Made by a program: the position numbers and the translations under genes. Of a stretch of DNA of 64,000 nt, positions 1-6,450 are shown one piece after another (position 1 is the stretch's first letter; every line of letters begins with the position of its first letter). The DNA comes from Psychromonas ossibalaenae ATCC BAA-1528 (lineage in GTDB: Bacteria; Pseudomonadota; Gammaproteobacteria; Enterobacterales; Psychromonadaceae): positions 1-64,000 of the forward strand of contig NZ_KB906973.1 in assembly GCF_000381745.1 (NCBI RefSeq), in the 5' to 3' direction. The notes beneath the pieces were generated by a model that made no database searches, was not told the DNA's origin, and saw nothing but the letters and a program-made list of their open reading frames with translations.

Positions 1-299
1 ACTGAGGTTGCATAAGTTTGTAGGTAGTATGAGCAAAAAAGGATGTTGCTGGGATAATGCAGTAGCAGAAAGCTTTTTCGGCAGCTTGAAACAGGAAAGA
101 GTTCACTGGCGCAATTATCGAACGCGCTATGCAGCTCAGCAAGATGTACTGAATTACATCACAATGTGGTACAACAGCCAACGGATGCATTCATACCTGA
201 ATTATCAAAGTCCCAATGAATTTGAGCGTATGGCTAAACCATTAAAAGAAGTAGCTTAAAGAACTTAACTAGGGTGACTGAATTAAGTTGACCAGGTCA
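1..299 (+). mobile_element. Right end of an IS3-family insertion sequence (partial, cut by window edge)
   Basis: The window opens inside the second transposase ORF of an IS3-type element. After its stop codon at 257-259 come about 40 non-coding bases that end ...GACCAGGTCA at 299. Read from the other strand this is a TGACCTGGTC-type terminus, which fits the TG...CA ends of IS3-family elements. Immediately after it, at 301, an open reading frame for the C-terminal part of a RadC-like protein begins in mid-gene, so the IS boundary is set from both sides. The left end lies outside the window, so target duplication and subgroup cannot be checked. Confidence 0.8.
2..259 (+). CDS. IS3-family transposase OrfB, C-terminal fragment
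   Basis: This is the C-terminal end of a DDE (rve-type) transposase; the frame is open to the window edge, so the gene starts to the left. Visible hallmarks are CCWDNAVAESFFGSLKQE, which carries the third catalytic acidic residue (the E of AES) of the DDE triad, and the closing W-Y-N-S-x-R-x-H-S-Y-L-x-Y-x-S-P-x-x-F motif (residues about 55-75 of the visible part) typical of IS3 OrfB. The first two catalytic aspartates are off-window. Whether the element is still active cannot be judged from this piece. Confidence 0.88.
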   Translation: MRLHKFVGSMSKKGCCWDNAVAESFFGSLKQERVHWRNYRTRYAAQQDVLNYITMWYNSQRMHSYLNYQSPNEFERMAKPLKEVA

Positions 300-300
300 G

Positions 301-492
301 GTATTAGAGGTAAACGGTAATGCGGTGATATTAGCGCATAACCACCCATCTGGCATTGCAGAGCCATCACAAGCGGATATTAATATCACTAAACGCCTAA
401 CTGAGGCATTAGCATTGATTGATGTGCGCATGTTGGATCATATCGTGGTTGGTCGTGAGCCTGTGTCATTTGCTGAACGAGGGTTAATCTAA
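301..492 (+). pseudogene. radC-like (JAMM/MPN+ domain) gene, C-terminal remnant cut by the IS element
   Basis: Reading from 301 in frame gives 63 residues and a TAA at 490-492. They include the JAMM metal-binding signature HNHPSG and the downstream S-Q-A-D-I-x-x-T (residues about 13-33), then LDHIVVG near the C-terminus, as in RadC/YeeS proteins. The upstream half is absent because the insertion sequence abuts it at 299-300. RadC-like proteins are common on genomic islands and their role is unsettled. The stop overlaps the next start as TAATG, so the two genes were probably one transcription unit. As seen here the gene has no start and is likely inactive unless the IS supplies one. Confidence 0.82.
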
Positions 493-920
493 TGGATATT
501 AAATTCAATCAAAGCGTTATTAAGATCTCTAGCAAGTTGTTTGTGGCTTTAAAGCAATCGATTAAACAACAAGGTATTAAAGGTGATGTTTCGCAAATTA
601 CCTTTAATTATCGTGATAGCAGTTATTCAAGTGAGCAGGGCGGTTATCACCCAGTGGAAATATCCCTGCAAAAAGATGTAACGGATGGCCGATGGAGTGT
701 GCTGTATATAACAGACTTCTGTTATTACGGGCATCCATACGCTGAGCTAACTAAAGAGCTCGATTTTGATTTTAGTTTAGCAACGTTCTCTACGACCTAT
801 TCACAACCAAGGGCAATAACACATGCAAGCGTCAAAGATATTTTCACATTGTGGCAACACAACTTTTTAAGCTATCTGGAATATGGTGCTTTTGACCAAA
901 TAAAGGTGAGTTCATGGTAA
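492..920 (+). CDS. DUF2787 family protein
   Basis: A 142-residue soluble protein resembling the DUF2787 family: ITFNYRDSSYSSEQGGYHPVEI at residues 36-57 (the family's central block), followed by an aromatic-rich stretch (WSVLYITDFCYYG). No catalytic motif is recognisable and no function is known for the family. The start overlaps the stop of the upstream radC remnant (TAATG), so it is translationally coupled to it. From general knowledge, DUF2787 genes often sit beside radC-like genes and small recombinases in Vibrio and Shewanella mobile DNA, which matches the neighbours here. Family assignment is by motif memory. Confidence 0.72.
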   Translation: MDIKFNQSVIKISSKLFVALKQSIKQQGIKGDVSQITFNYRDSSYSSEQGGYHPVEISLQKDVTDGRWSVLYITDFCYYGHPYAELTKELDFDFSLATFSTTYSQPRAITHASVKDIFTLWQHNFLSYLEYGAFDQIKVSSW

Positions 921-948
921 GGGTTATTTCAAGTTCTCAATTTAGCAT

Positions 949-1013
949 TTTGGGAACCAGTAAAGCCTATGAAATTGGGCTTTGTCTTTCCAATTCCCCC
1001 TGAAGTTCCCAAA
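949..1013. repeat. 65-base nested inverted repeat ahead of the recombinase gene
   Basis: The outer arms TTTGGGAAC (949-957) and GTTCCCAAA (1005-1013) are perfect 9-base complements. Inside, CAG (958-960) can pair with CTG (1000-1002), and AATTGG (973-978) with CCAATT (990-995) around an 11-base loop. The whole intergenic segment could therefore fold into one extended hairpin on either strand. No run of T follows, so it is not a standard terminator. It lies 33 bases before the recombinase start. A folded recombination site or a regulatory structure are both possible. Confidence 0.6.
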
Positions 1014-1045
1014 AACTCGTCTCACAGCAAAAAAGGAAGCTGACT

Positions 1046-1606
1046 ATGCCTGAAGTCCAAGCAGTGAAAAGTCTTGATACGGTTAAGCTAATTAGTCACC
1101 TATTAGAAAGAACCTGTAGCAAGCAAATGTCTGATGTGTGGAATATAGGGTTAAACCTTGCTCTACGCATATCCGATTTACTATCCATTAAATTTGAAGA
1201 TATTAATGGTGATCGGCTAGTGGTGAAAGAATCCAAAACTGGCAAGCTGGCTAATATAAAGTTAAATAAGAAAACGATAGACACCATTAAGGTAATTCAA
1301 TCTGAGCACCCTGAGCATATTTATTTGTTTCAGTCTTACCGTAACCAACAAGCTAAAAACTCTCCGCCTAAACCATTATCACGTAGAGCAGTGACCAAAG
1401 CGTTCTCGATGATAGGTGAAGAGGTCAATATTGATTTAGGTACTCACTCGATGCGTAAAACGCGTGGTTATCATCTTTATCAAAACACCAAAGACATTGC
1501 GCGAGTAATGAAGATGCTTAGGCATGGTAGTGAAGCTGTCACCCTACGATATATCGGTATTACTCAAGATGATGTTGATAAAGACTTTGTTGAGCTGGAG
1601 ATATAA
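1046..1606 (+). CDS. Minimal tyrosine recombinase (catalytic domain only)
   Basis: A 186-residue protein that is essentially only the catalytic domain of the phage-integrase/XerC family. The catalytic residues can be placed: the first Arg in LALRISDLL (about residue 41), a Lys in the beta-hairpin near ESKTGK, the H-x-x-R box in HSMRKTRGY (about 134-137), the second His in LRHGSEAVTLRYIG and the nucleophilic Tyr of that motif (about 169). The usual N-terminal SAM-like core-binding domain (about 100 residues) is missing, yet an ATG with an AAAGGAAG ribosome site at 1031-1038 supports this start. It probably acts on DNA of the island; the target is unknown. Confidence 0.85.
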   Translation: MPEVQAVKSLDTVKLISHLLERTCSKQMSDVWNIGLNLALRISDLLSIKFEDINGDRLVVKESKTGKLANIKLNKKTIDTIKVIQSEHPEHIYLFQSYRNQQAKNSPPKPLSRRAVTKAFSMIGEEVNIDLGTHSMRKTRGYHLYQNTKDIARVMKMLRHGSEAVTLRYIGITQDDVDKDFVELEI

Positions 1607-1693
1607 ATACTGCTGTCTACTTAACTAAACCAAATAGCGTTGTATTTCTCAACCTATTGAGGCGGAATTCAATGGTTACAGAAAGGAGTAATT

Positions 1694-2065
1694 ATGAATG
1701 TAACTAAACACCAAAGAATTAAAACTATTATTCACAGTTCAGCAACAGCGGCCGCTACAGCTGGCGCAGGACTTGCCCAGGCACCAGGTTCTGACAGTGC
1801 GCTGATTACACCGATTCAAATAGCGATGATTGTATCTATCGGTAAAGTACATCAGCAAGAGCTCAGCTTCACAGCTGCTACATCAACACTATCGGCTGTA
1901 TCAGCGGGTTATGTTGGCCGTGCAGTATCTCAAGTGCTTGTGGGCTGGATACCTGGCTTAGGTAATGTTATTAACGCTTCAACTGCTTTTGCTATTACAG
2001 AAGCCATTGGCTGGGGGGCCAATGCATTGCTAGAAAGGGATAGCCCTGTAGCGAGGAGGCGTTGA
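1694..2065 (+). CDS. Small hydrophobic protein resembling a free-standing DUF697 domain
   Basis: A 123-residue Ala/Gly-rich protein preceded by a strong AAAGGAG site (1681-1687). The block A-P-G-S-D-S-A-L-I-T-P-I-Q-I-A-M-I (about residues 30-46) and the later WIPGLGNVINASTAFAITEAIGW (about 84-106) match the pattern of DUF697/COG3597, a membrane-associated domain usually fused C-terminal to an Era-like GTPase. No P-loop is present here. The two hydrophobic stretches could insert in the membrane. Possible roles such as a GTPase partner or a membrane-acting toxin are speculation. The gene is followed by a GC-rich hairpin. Confidence 0.6.
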   Translation: MNVTKHQRIKTIIHSSATAAATAGAGLAQAPGSDSALITPIQIAMIVSIGKVHQQELSFTAATSTLSAVSAGYVGRAVSQVLVGWIPGLGNVINASTAFAITEAIGWGANALLERDSPVARRR

Positions 2066-2080
2066 TTTCTATCACATCAT

Positions 2081-2101
2081 TGAGGAGCTAAATGCTCCTC
2101 A
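2081..2101 (+). terminator. Hairpin after the DUF697-like gene
   Basis: TGAGGAGC (2081-2088), a TAAAT loop and GCTCCTCA (2094-2101) form a perfect 8-base-pair stem 15 bases after the stop codon. It is not followed by a T-tract, so it could be a weak terminator or an RNA-stabilising hairpin. Confidence 0.4.
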
Positions 2102-2184
2102 TCTCTAACGGGCTTGTCTTTAGGTCAGTAAGCCTAGTATCAACAAAGCATTAAACTAACTTGAGGTGTTATAGTTGTCTATCC

Positions 2185-2856
2185 TCACTTGCGACTACAG
2201 CCAAAATTATTACTACGATTGCCATACTCTTTAGTCTCAGCTTTAGCTAAGTAGCTCAAACGACGAAACACTTTATTGCATTCTGTATTATATTCACTTG
2301 AATTAACATTCAAGTGATAACAAGGGGTATCTTTAGGGAAGTGAATTAGCGTCAAAATATCTTCTGGTGAAAACATCAATGCACTTGCCCAAGCTCGATA
2401 AATCTTCCCAGCCAAATTATTGTTAACTGCTCTGTAATCCCCGAAACCATAATAAGTGTCTTTGTTAAGTAATAAAGCAACATGATAATGGTGCTGAGCT
2501 GCATTGGCCGTTTCCTTACACCAGGCATACCTAACAGTGCAAGAATGAACCCGGTTACCCTCTCTTCTTTTTTTTATTAAATCCGCATTTACTTGAGCTT
2601 TAAAGGATTCAATAAAACGGGTTATAACTGTTGTATCAAATTCCCTAGGGTAATCAGGACAATCCACCACAGAAGGTAAATGTAAATCAAACCTAACTAC
2701 CAACGTTCTCGGGTGCTCTGTCAACGCTTTGTCTAAAACTGATTCAATTGACTGTAAATATTGGGTGATCATACGGAGGTTGGGCAATAAGTCCCAACCA
2801 TTAAATTGAGATTGATTAAAAATAGTAAGGTTTCTGTTTTGAATAAAAGATTTCAT
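2185..2856 (-). CDS. Inovirus Gp2 / YagK-YfjJ type replication protein
   Basis: A 223-residue protein resembling the inovirus-type Gp2 family (YagK/YfjJ C-terminal domain), thought to be replication initiators of filamentous-phage-like and satellite elements. Recognisable are LVVRFDLHLPS (about 51-61), the CTVRYAWCKE segment, the His cluster in AAQHHYHVALLLNKDTYYGFGDY (about 118-140, a possible metal site), and the basic C-terminal FRRLSYLAK. The gene is on the opposite strand to everything around it and no coat, assembly or secretin gene is present. Its upstream DNA carries short direct repeats that could be its binding sites. Family assignment is by motif; activity is not shown. Confidence 0.75.
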   Translation of the reverse strand: MKSFIQNRNLTIFNQSQFNGWDLLPNLRMITQYLQSIESVLDKALTEHPRTLVVRFDLHLPSVVDCPDYPREFDTTVITRFIESFKAQVNADLIKKRREGNRVHSCTVRYAWCKETANAAQHHYHVALLLNKDTYYGFGDYRAVNNNLAGKIYRAWASALMFSPEDILTLIHFPKDTPCYHLNVNSSEYNTECNKVFRRLSYLAKAETKEYGNRSNNFGCSRK

Positions 2857-2867
2857 GATTCAGTTCC

Positions 2868-2920
2868 ATAGGTAGTGTGTCTATAGGTGGAATCACTTAC
2901 GTATTTTTTAACTTAGGTAG
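2868..2920. repeat. Iteron-like direct repeats upstream of the Gp2-type gene
   Basis: ATAGGTAG (2868-2875), ATAGGTGG (2883-2890) and TTAGGTAG (2913-2920) begin 15 and 30 bases apart, so they share a 15-base phase. A weaker match, TTACGTAT, sits near 2897 at roughly the missing position. They lie directly upstream of the minus-strand replication-type gene, where initiator-binding iterons would be expected. The units are short, so chance cannot be excluded. Confidence 0.4.
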
Positions 2921-2932
2921 GGTTAATCATAA

Positions 2933-2947
2933 ACAGTTTGAAACTGT
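2933..2947. promoter_or_regulatory. Perfect 15-base palindrome, candidate operator
   Basis: ACAGTTT-G-AAACTGT is symmetric around 2940, 76 bases upstream of the Gp2-type start codon. Size and symmetry are typical of a dimeric repressor operator. The cognate regulator is not identified; no classical repressor gene is visible in the island, although the protein at 3293-4261 has a ribbon-helix-helix-like tail. Confidence 0.4.
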
Positions 2948-3167
2948 CTAATTAGTTAATATATTTGAATGGCTAAAGCTTAGAGTTTAGAGTAATAACA
3001 TAACCGACGAATTCTTATTATAAAGTAATCCAGCATATCTATCCGTATAACCAAAAATGACAAGCATAGGCGTAAATAAAACATTACGAATCACTCTGAT
3101 AATAAATAAATTGCAACTCATAAGTATATGTGACAAATAAGATCGCACGTTGAAGTAAGTAAGGTTC

Positions 3168-3204
3168 TATAAAAAACAATATCTTAGGCTGAATGTTTTT
3201 TATA
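3168..3204. repeat. Inverted repeat with 10-base arms
   Basis: TATAAAAAAC (3168-3177) and GTTTTTTATA (3195-3204) are perfect complements around a 17-base spacer. An alternative register pairs ACAATAT with ATATTGT. It lies about 90 bases before the next gene. Possible uses are a regulator site, a terminator for the minus strand, or a single-strand hairpin. Confidence 0.4.
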
Positions 3205-3292
3205 TTGTGGAACGATGAAACCTTGAATAAATAACGATAAAAGCGTCACATAAAACACTTTAAATGTCAGTTAAAATGCTACGCAGTAACCA

Positions 3293-4261
3293 ATGGATGG
3301 CAGTGATTTAATGATAATTGATACTCAAGATACGCAAACTAACAAACTTCATATAAAGACTAATAAACTTCACATAGAAACTAACAAACTCCGAGAGTGC
3401 CGTTTCTATTGGTGGTACATAAAAAAGGACAATCCAAACCATTCAGAGGAACCCACTACAGCAGCTGGATATCGTGAACAAATTAATGTGTTTATAAGTA
3501 GTCGCCTGGCTGTATCAGAAGATATTGAAAACAACATAAACATAATGAAACAAACTGCAGCTTACTCTCTCCTTGGTGATGATGAACTCAAGTGGATAGG
3601 AAAACATCAAGAAAGATTATGTTATTGGATTTGGAGTTATTGTCGTTTAGCTGATATGAATAAGCCTCGCCGTTGGGAGGGAGAGATTGATATTAATTTA
3701 GATCAAAATCTATCTTTTCAAGACAATATCTACGAGAGTTTACAACTAAATAAAACACCGTTAAGTGCAAGCGAACGTTATGGTCTGATAATTAAATTTC
3801 TTGATCTATGTGGATTAGAAATAAGCCAAAAGAGGAGCTTATTGAAATATTGGAAAGAGACATGGGGAAGTATTTATGGAACAGAAAGGTTTATTTGGTT
3901 AGATAACAAAAATGCAAAGCAATGTGAATGGGCTTGGGATTATCTGAGTAAGAATAAAGACTTGAATATTCCGCATTGGTTCATTCCTGTCCCCACTACT
4001 GCCCAGCAGATGTATGATGCGACGATAACTGCTTTTGATACTTTCTCCGCCCATATAGATACGAAAAAAATGTTCATGATTAAAATGAAAAAAGCGTGGA
4101 GCCAGAAAAAACACCGTGACAGCATGGAAGGAAAAAAAGCTTATAATTTTGTTCTTAAGAATGAGGTTAAAGAAAAGTTAGATAAACTGGCTAAAGCCAA
4201 TGGATTAAAGAAAAATGAGTATCTTGAACAAATTATTAACCAAGAATTCAATAATATTTAA
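3293..4261 (+). CDS. Orphan protein with C-terminal ribbon-helix-helix-like segment
   Basis: A 322-residue protein I do not recognise. The bulk (residues 35-250) is rich in Trp and Tyr (FYWWYIKK, CYWIWSYC, QCEWAWDYL) with no known motif. The last 40 residues, starting AYNFVLKNEVKEKLDKLAKA and ending IINQEFNNI, look like a ribbon-helix-helix DNA-binding unit as in plasmid or toxin-antitoxin regulators. Near the N-terminus (about 17-34) is a threefold TNKL(H/R)-type repeat encoded by 21-base tandem repeats. No clear ribosome site precedes ATG 3293; ATG 3311 is an alternative start. Its position beside the replication-type gene suggests an element-borne control protein. Confidence 0.55.
   Translation: MDGSDLMIIDTQDTQTNKLHIKTNKLHIETNKLRECRFYWWYIKKDNPNHSEEPTTAAGYREQINVFISSRLAVSEDIENNINIMKQTAAYSLLGDDELKWIGKHQERLCYWIWSYCRLADMNKPRRWEGEIDINLDQNLSFQDNIYESLQLNKTPLSASERYGLIIKFLDLCGLEISQKRSLLKYWKETWGSIYGTERFIWLDNKNAKQCEWAWDYLSKNKDLNIPHWFIPVPTTAQQMYDATITAFDTFSAHIDTKKMFMIKMKKAWSQKKHRDSMEGKKAYNFVLKNEVKEKLDKLAKANGLKKNEYLEQIINQEFNNI
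3338..3394 (+). repeat. Three tandem 21-base repeats near the start of the orphan gene
   Basis: Units start at 3338, 3359 and 3380, each beginning ACTAA(C/T)AAACT; the first two are near full length and the third diverges after about 15 bases. In frame they encode repeated T-N-K-L-H-I/E-type hexa/heptapeptides. The same DNA could also serve as a protein-binding array if translation really starts downstream. Confidence 0.65.
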
Positions 4262-4894
4262 GAAGCAGATAATGAATTACTAGTGATTTGATCTGATTTC
4301 CTTGTTTATGAGCTGCCAACATGCTTTAAATTAGATTATTTATATTGTGGTGGGTGTTGTGGTGGGTGTTGCATTTTGGTTGTTGTTTTTTCCTTTGCTA
4401 TATTGGGCTTATGTGTCATTATCTGTATTTAGGTTCAGAACATCGAGTAGTGTTTTAACCTGTTCGTCATTGTTTTTATATATCCCTAAAGGCCTGCTGT
4501 TGCAGGCTTTTTTGTTTCAAGCAGTGCCTGCTTATCGTTTTTTGTCTGCTGTATTTTAAACCGTTTTTTCAGGTTAGTCCGACTGCTCAGGATGAGCCGT
4601 TAATGGGTACATAACAAAGACCAATCCATTATATTGCTCCCTTTAAAATCATTAGCTTATCATTTACCAAAGTTTGAGTGTCTGCGCATTATTTTCTTTG
4701 ATCTAAAGCTGAATTTTTTCTCAAACTATCCGATACAATCCACCAGTTGCCATTATTTGAATTGAGATTGATTTTAGCTGAACAATCTAGCTGTGCCTCT
4801 ATTTGAGTAAATGTTAACCATTTGGGTCTGTGGAACTGCAGACCTGTACTCGAGTATTTATTTTATAGTCATATGCAGTAAAAAAGGGGTTAGT
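4262..4894. other. Non-coding stretch at the right side of the accessory region
   Basis: A 633-base gap. It contains a perfect tandem duplication of the 12-mer TTGTGGTGGGTG (4345-4356 and 4357-4368), an intrinsic-terminator-like hairpin at 4493-4515, and the upstream region of the dicarboxylate transporter. A 70-codon frame at 4347-4559 runs through the terminator and lacks a ribosome site, so I do not call it. The accessory DNA probably ends within this stretch, but no att repeat could be matched because the left boundary is off-window. Confidence 0.5.
4493..4515 (+). terminator. Intrinsic terminator
   Basis: GCCTGC, a short TGT loop region and GCAGGC followed by TTTTTTG form a compact GC-rich hairpin with T-tract reading on the plus strand. 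It would end transcripts from the orphan gene or from an unannotated short RNA, and separates the island from the transporter. Confidence 0.65.
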
Positions 4895-6208
4895 ATGTTC
4901 ATTATTGAGCTGTCGGTTGTTTTGGTTTGTATTTTGGTAGGCGCACGAATAGGAGGGATTGGTCTTGGTGTCATGGGGGGCGTCGGTCTTGCGATACTAA
5001 GTTTTGTGTTTGGCATGCACCCGACCAGTCCGCCGATTGATGTGATGTTAATGATTTTATCCGTAGTTGCAGCCGCTGCATCCATGCAGGCCGCCGGCGG
5101 GCTTGAGCTGTTAATTAAAATAGCTTCTAGTATTCTACGGAAAAACCCGAAACAGATTACTTTTATTGCTCCTCTGGTTACTTACATCTTTACTATGCTG
5201 GCGGGAACCGGACATGTAGCTTATTCGGTACTTCCGGTTATTGCAGAAGTGAGCCGACGCAGCGGCGTGCGCCCGGAGCGTCCGCTGGGTATGGCGGTAA
5301 TTGCCTCACAGTTTGCGATTGTTGCCAGTCCTATTGCCGCCGCTGTTGTTGCTTTAGTTGCATTTTTAGAGCCGCAGGGTATTACTCTGGCAGATGTCTT
5401 ATTAGTCACCATTCCTTCTACTTTTCTCGGCTTAGCCTGTGCCTGTATTATTGTTAATAAATTAGGTAAAGAGCTTAAGGATGATCCGGAATACCAGCGC
5501 CGCCTGCAGGATCCTGAATTCCGTAGAGAAATGGAAATGGACGTGGACCATAAGGAGATAACAATTAAAGCAGGTGCAGGGAAAGCGGTTGGGCTGTTTT
5601 TATTTGGTGCGTTTGCTGTGGTTATTATGGGCGCATTTCCGTCGCTTCGTCCGCAGTTTGACGGTGTTGCCATGGGTATGGCACACACTATTGAGATAGT
5701 TATGTTATCTGTAGCTGCTGTGATTATCCTGGTTTGCAAACCGGATGGTAATGCTGTTACTCAGGGATCTGTTTTCCATGCAGGAACACGTGCAGTGGTG
5801 GCAATTTTTGGTATTGCCTGGCTGGGAGATACGCTAATTGCCGGTCATGGGGAAATGGTTAAAGAGGTAGTATCTGGTTTAGTGGAAGTTGCGCCGTGGA
5901 CGATTGCATTTGCTATGTTCGCACTGTCAGTTATGGTTAACAGTCAAGGTGCAACAACTGCTGTGCTGGTGCCTGTTTCTATTGCCCTGGGTTTACCGCC
6001 GCTGGTTATCATCGCAACTTTTGTTGCGGTTAATGGTTATTTCTTTATTCCTAATTACGGGCCTATTATTGCGTCGATCGATTTTGATCAGACCGGGACG
6101 ACTAAAATAGGCAAGTATATTTTCAATCACAGTTTTATGGCTCCCGGCCTGCTAAGCATGGTGTTTAGTATTGCATATGGTTTTCTATTTGCGAGCATGG
6201 TGCTGTAA
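4895..6208 (+). CDS. dcuA: Anaerobic C4-dicarboxylate transporter, Dcu family (DcuA-like)
   Basis: Inner-membrane antiporter or uptake carrier for C4-dicarboxylates such as succinate, fumarate, malate and aspartate. The 437 residues match DcuA/Dcu[15 protein letters not shown] near the N-terminus, GGLEL and [35 protein letters not shown], a central hydrophilic loop rich in charged residues ([13 protein letters not shown]), and a C-terminal [10 protein letters not shown]. DcuA is the closer match of the two by memory. Translation is set at ATG 4895, preceded by AAAAAGGGG; an upstream in-frame ATG at 4811 would add 28 residues without family counterpart. Gene is monocistronic, followed by a strong terminator. 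Confidence 0.88.
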   Translation: MFIIELSVVLVCILVGARIGGIGLGVMGGVGLAILSFVFGMHPTSPPIDVMLMILSVVAAAASMQAAGGLELLIKIASSILRKNPKQITFIAPLVTYIFTMLAGTGHVAYSVLPVIAEVSRRSGVRPERPLGMAVIASQFAIVASPIAAAVVALVAFLEPQGITLADVLLVTIPSTFLGLACACIIVNKLGKELKDDPEYQRRLQDPEFRREMEMDVDHKEITIKAGAGKAVGLFLFGAFAVVIMGAFPSLRPQFDGVAMGMAHTIEIVMLSVAAVIILVCKPDGNAVTQGSVFHAGTRAVVAIFGIAWLGDTLIAGHGEMVKEVVSGLVEVAPWTIAFAMFALSVMVNSQGATTAVLVPVSIALGLPPLVIIATFVAVNGYFFIPNYGPIIASIDFDQTGTTKIGKYIFNHSFMAPGLLSMVFSIAYGFLFASMVL

Positions 6209-6235
6209 ATAACAGCTGCACTGCAAAGTGCGACC

Positions 6236-6266
6236 AAGTCCTGTTATTGCTTTAATAACGGGACTT
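6236..6266 (+). terminator. Intrinsic terminator after dcuA
   Basis: AAGTCCTGTTATT and AATAACGGGACTT pair over 13 positions (one G-T wobble) around a short loop, followed by TTGTTGT. It closes the transporter gene and insulates the fatty-acid operon. Confidence 0.75.
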
Positions 6267-6450
6267 TGTTGTATTAGCCGTTAAACCTCCTCTAATTCCA
6301 GTTATTCCTATCTGCCTGACTCTGCTCCTTCTGTTTTCTGAAGCGCTATTTATTTATTACTTTTAAATACTTATAAGCTCTTTCAAGTTTGCCCAATAGC
6401 AAAGCAGCCCTATACTCTTATGTGTAGTAAATTTTTGTGGAGAGTACTTT

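Larger units (their letters stand above)
2857..3292. other. AT-rich non-coding region with direct and inverted repeats (possible replication/control region)
   Basis: A 436-base gap between two outward-facing genes with no supported ORF. It holds three short direct repeats at 2868, 2883 and 2913 (see separate entry), a perfect 15-base palindrome ACAGTTTGAAACTGT (2933-2947), and a longer inverted repeat with arms TATAAAAAAC (3168-3177) and GTTTTTTATA (3195-3204). Both flanking genes must be driven from here. The position next to a replication-type gene makes an origin or plasmid-like control region plausible, but this is inference. Confidence 0.45.

Noticed and set aside
949-1013. Integron attC site
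   Set aside because: The arms read GGGAAC/GTTCCC, the opposite purine/pyrimidine pattern to the attC core sites, and the recombinase lacks visible integron-integrase features.
4347-4559. 70-codon hydrophobic open frame on the plus strand
   Set aside because: It runs straight through a clear intrinsic terminator (4493-4515), starts within a 12-base tandem repeat and has no ribosome site.
4700-4894. FNR or CRP site upstream of dcuA
   Set aside because: Only half-sites such as TTGAT are seen; no palindrome close to TTGAT-N4-ATCAA or TGTGA-N6-TCACA was found.
5221-5739. 172-codon open frame antisense to dcuA
   Set aside because: Low-complexity Thr/Ala/Ile shadow of a membrane-protein gene with no start signal.
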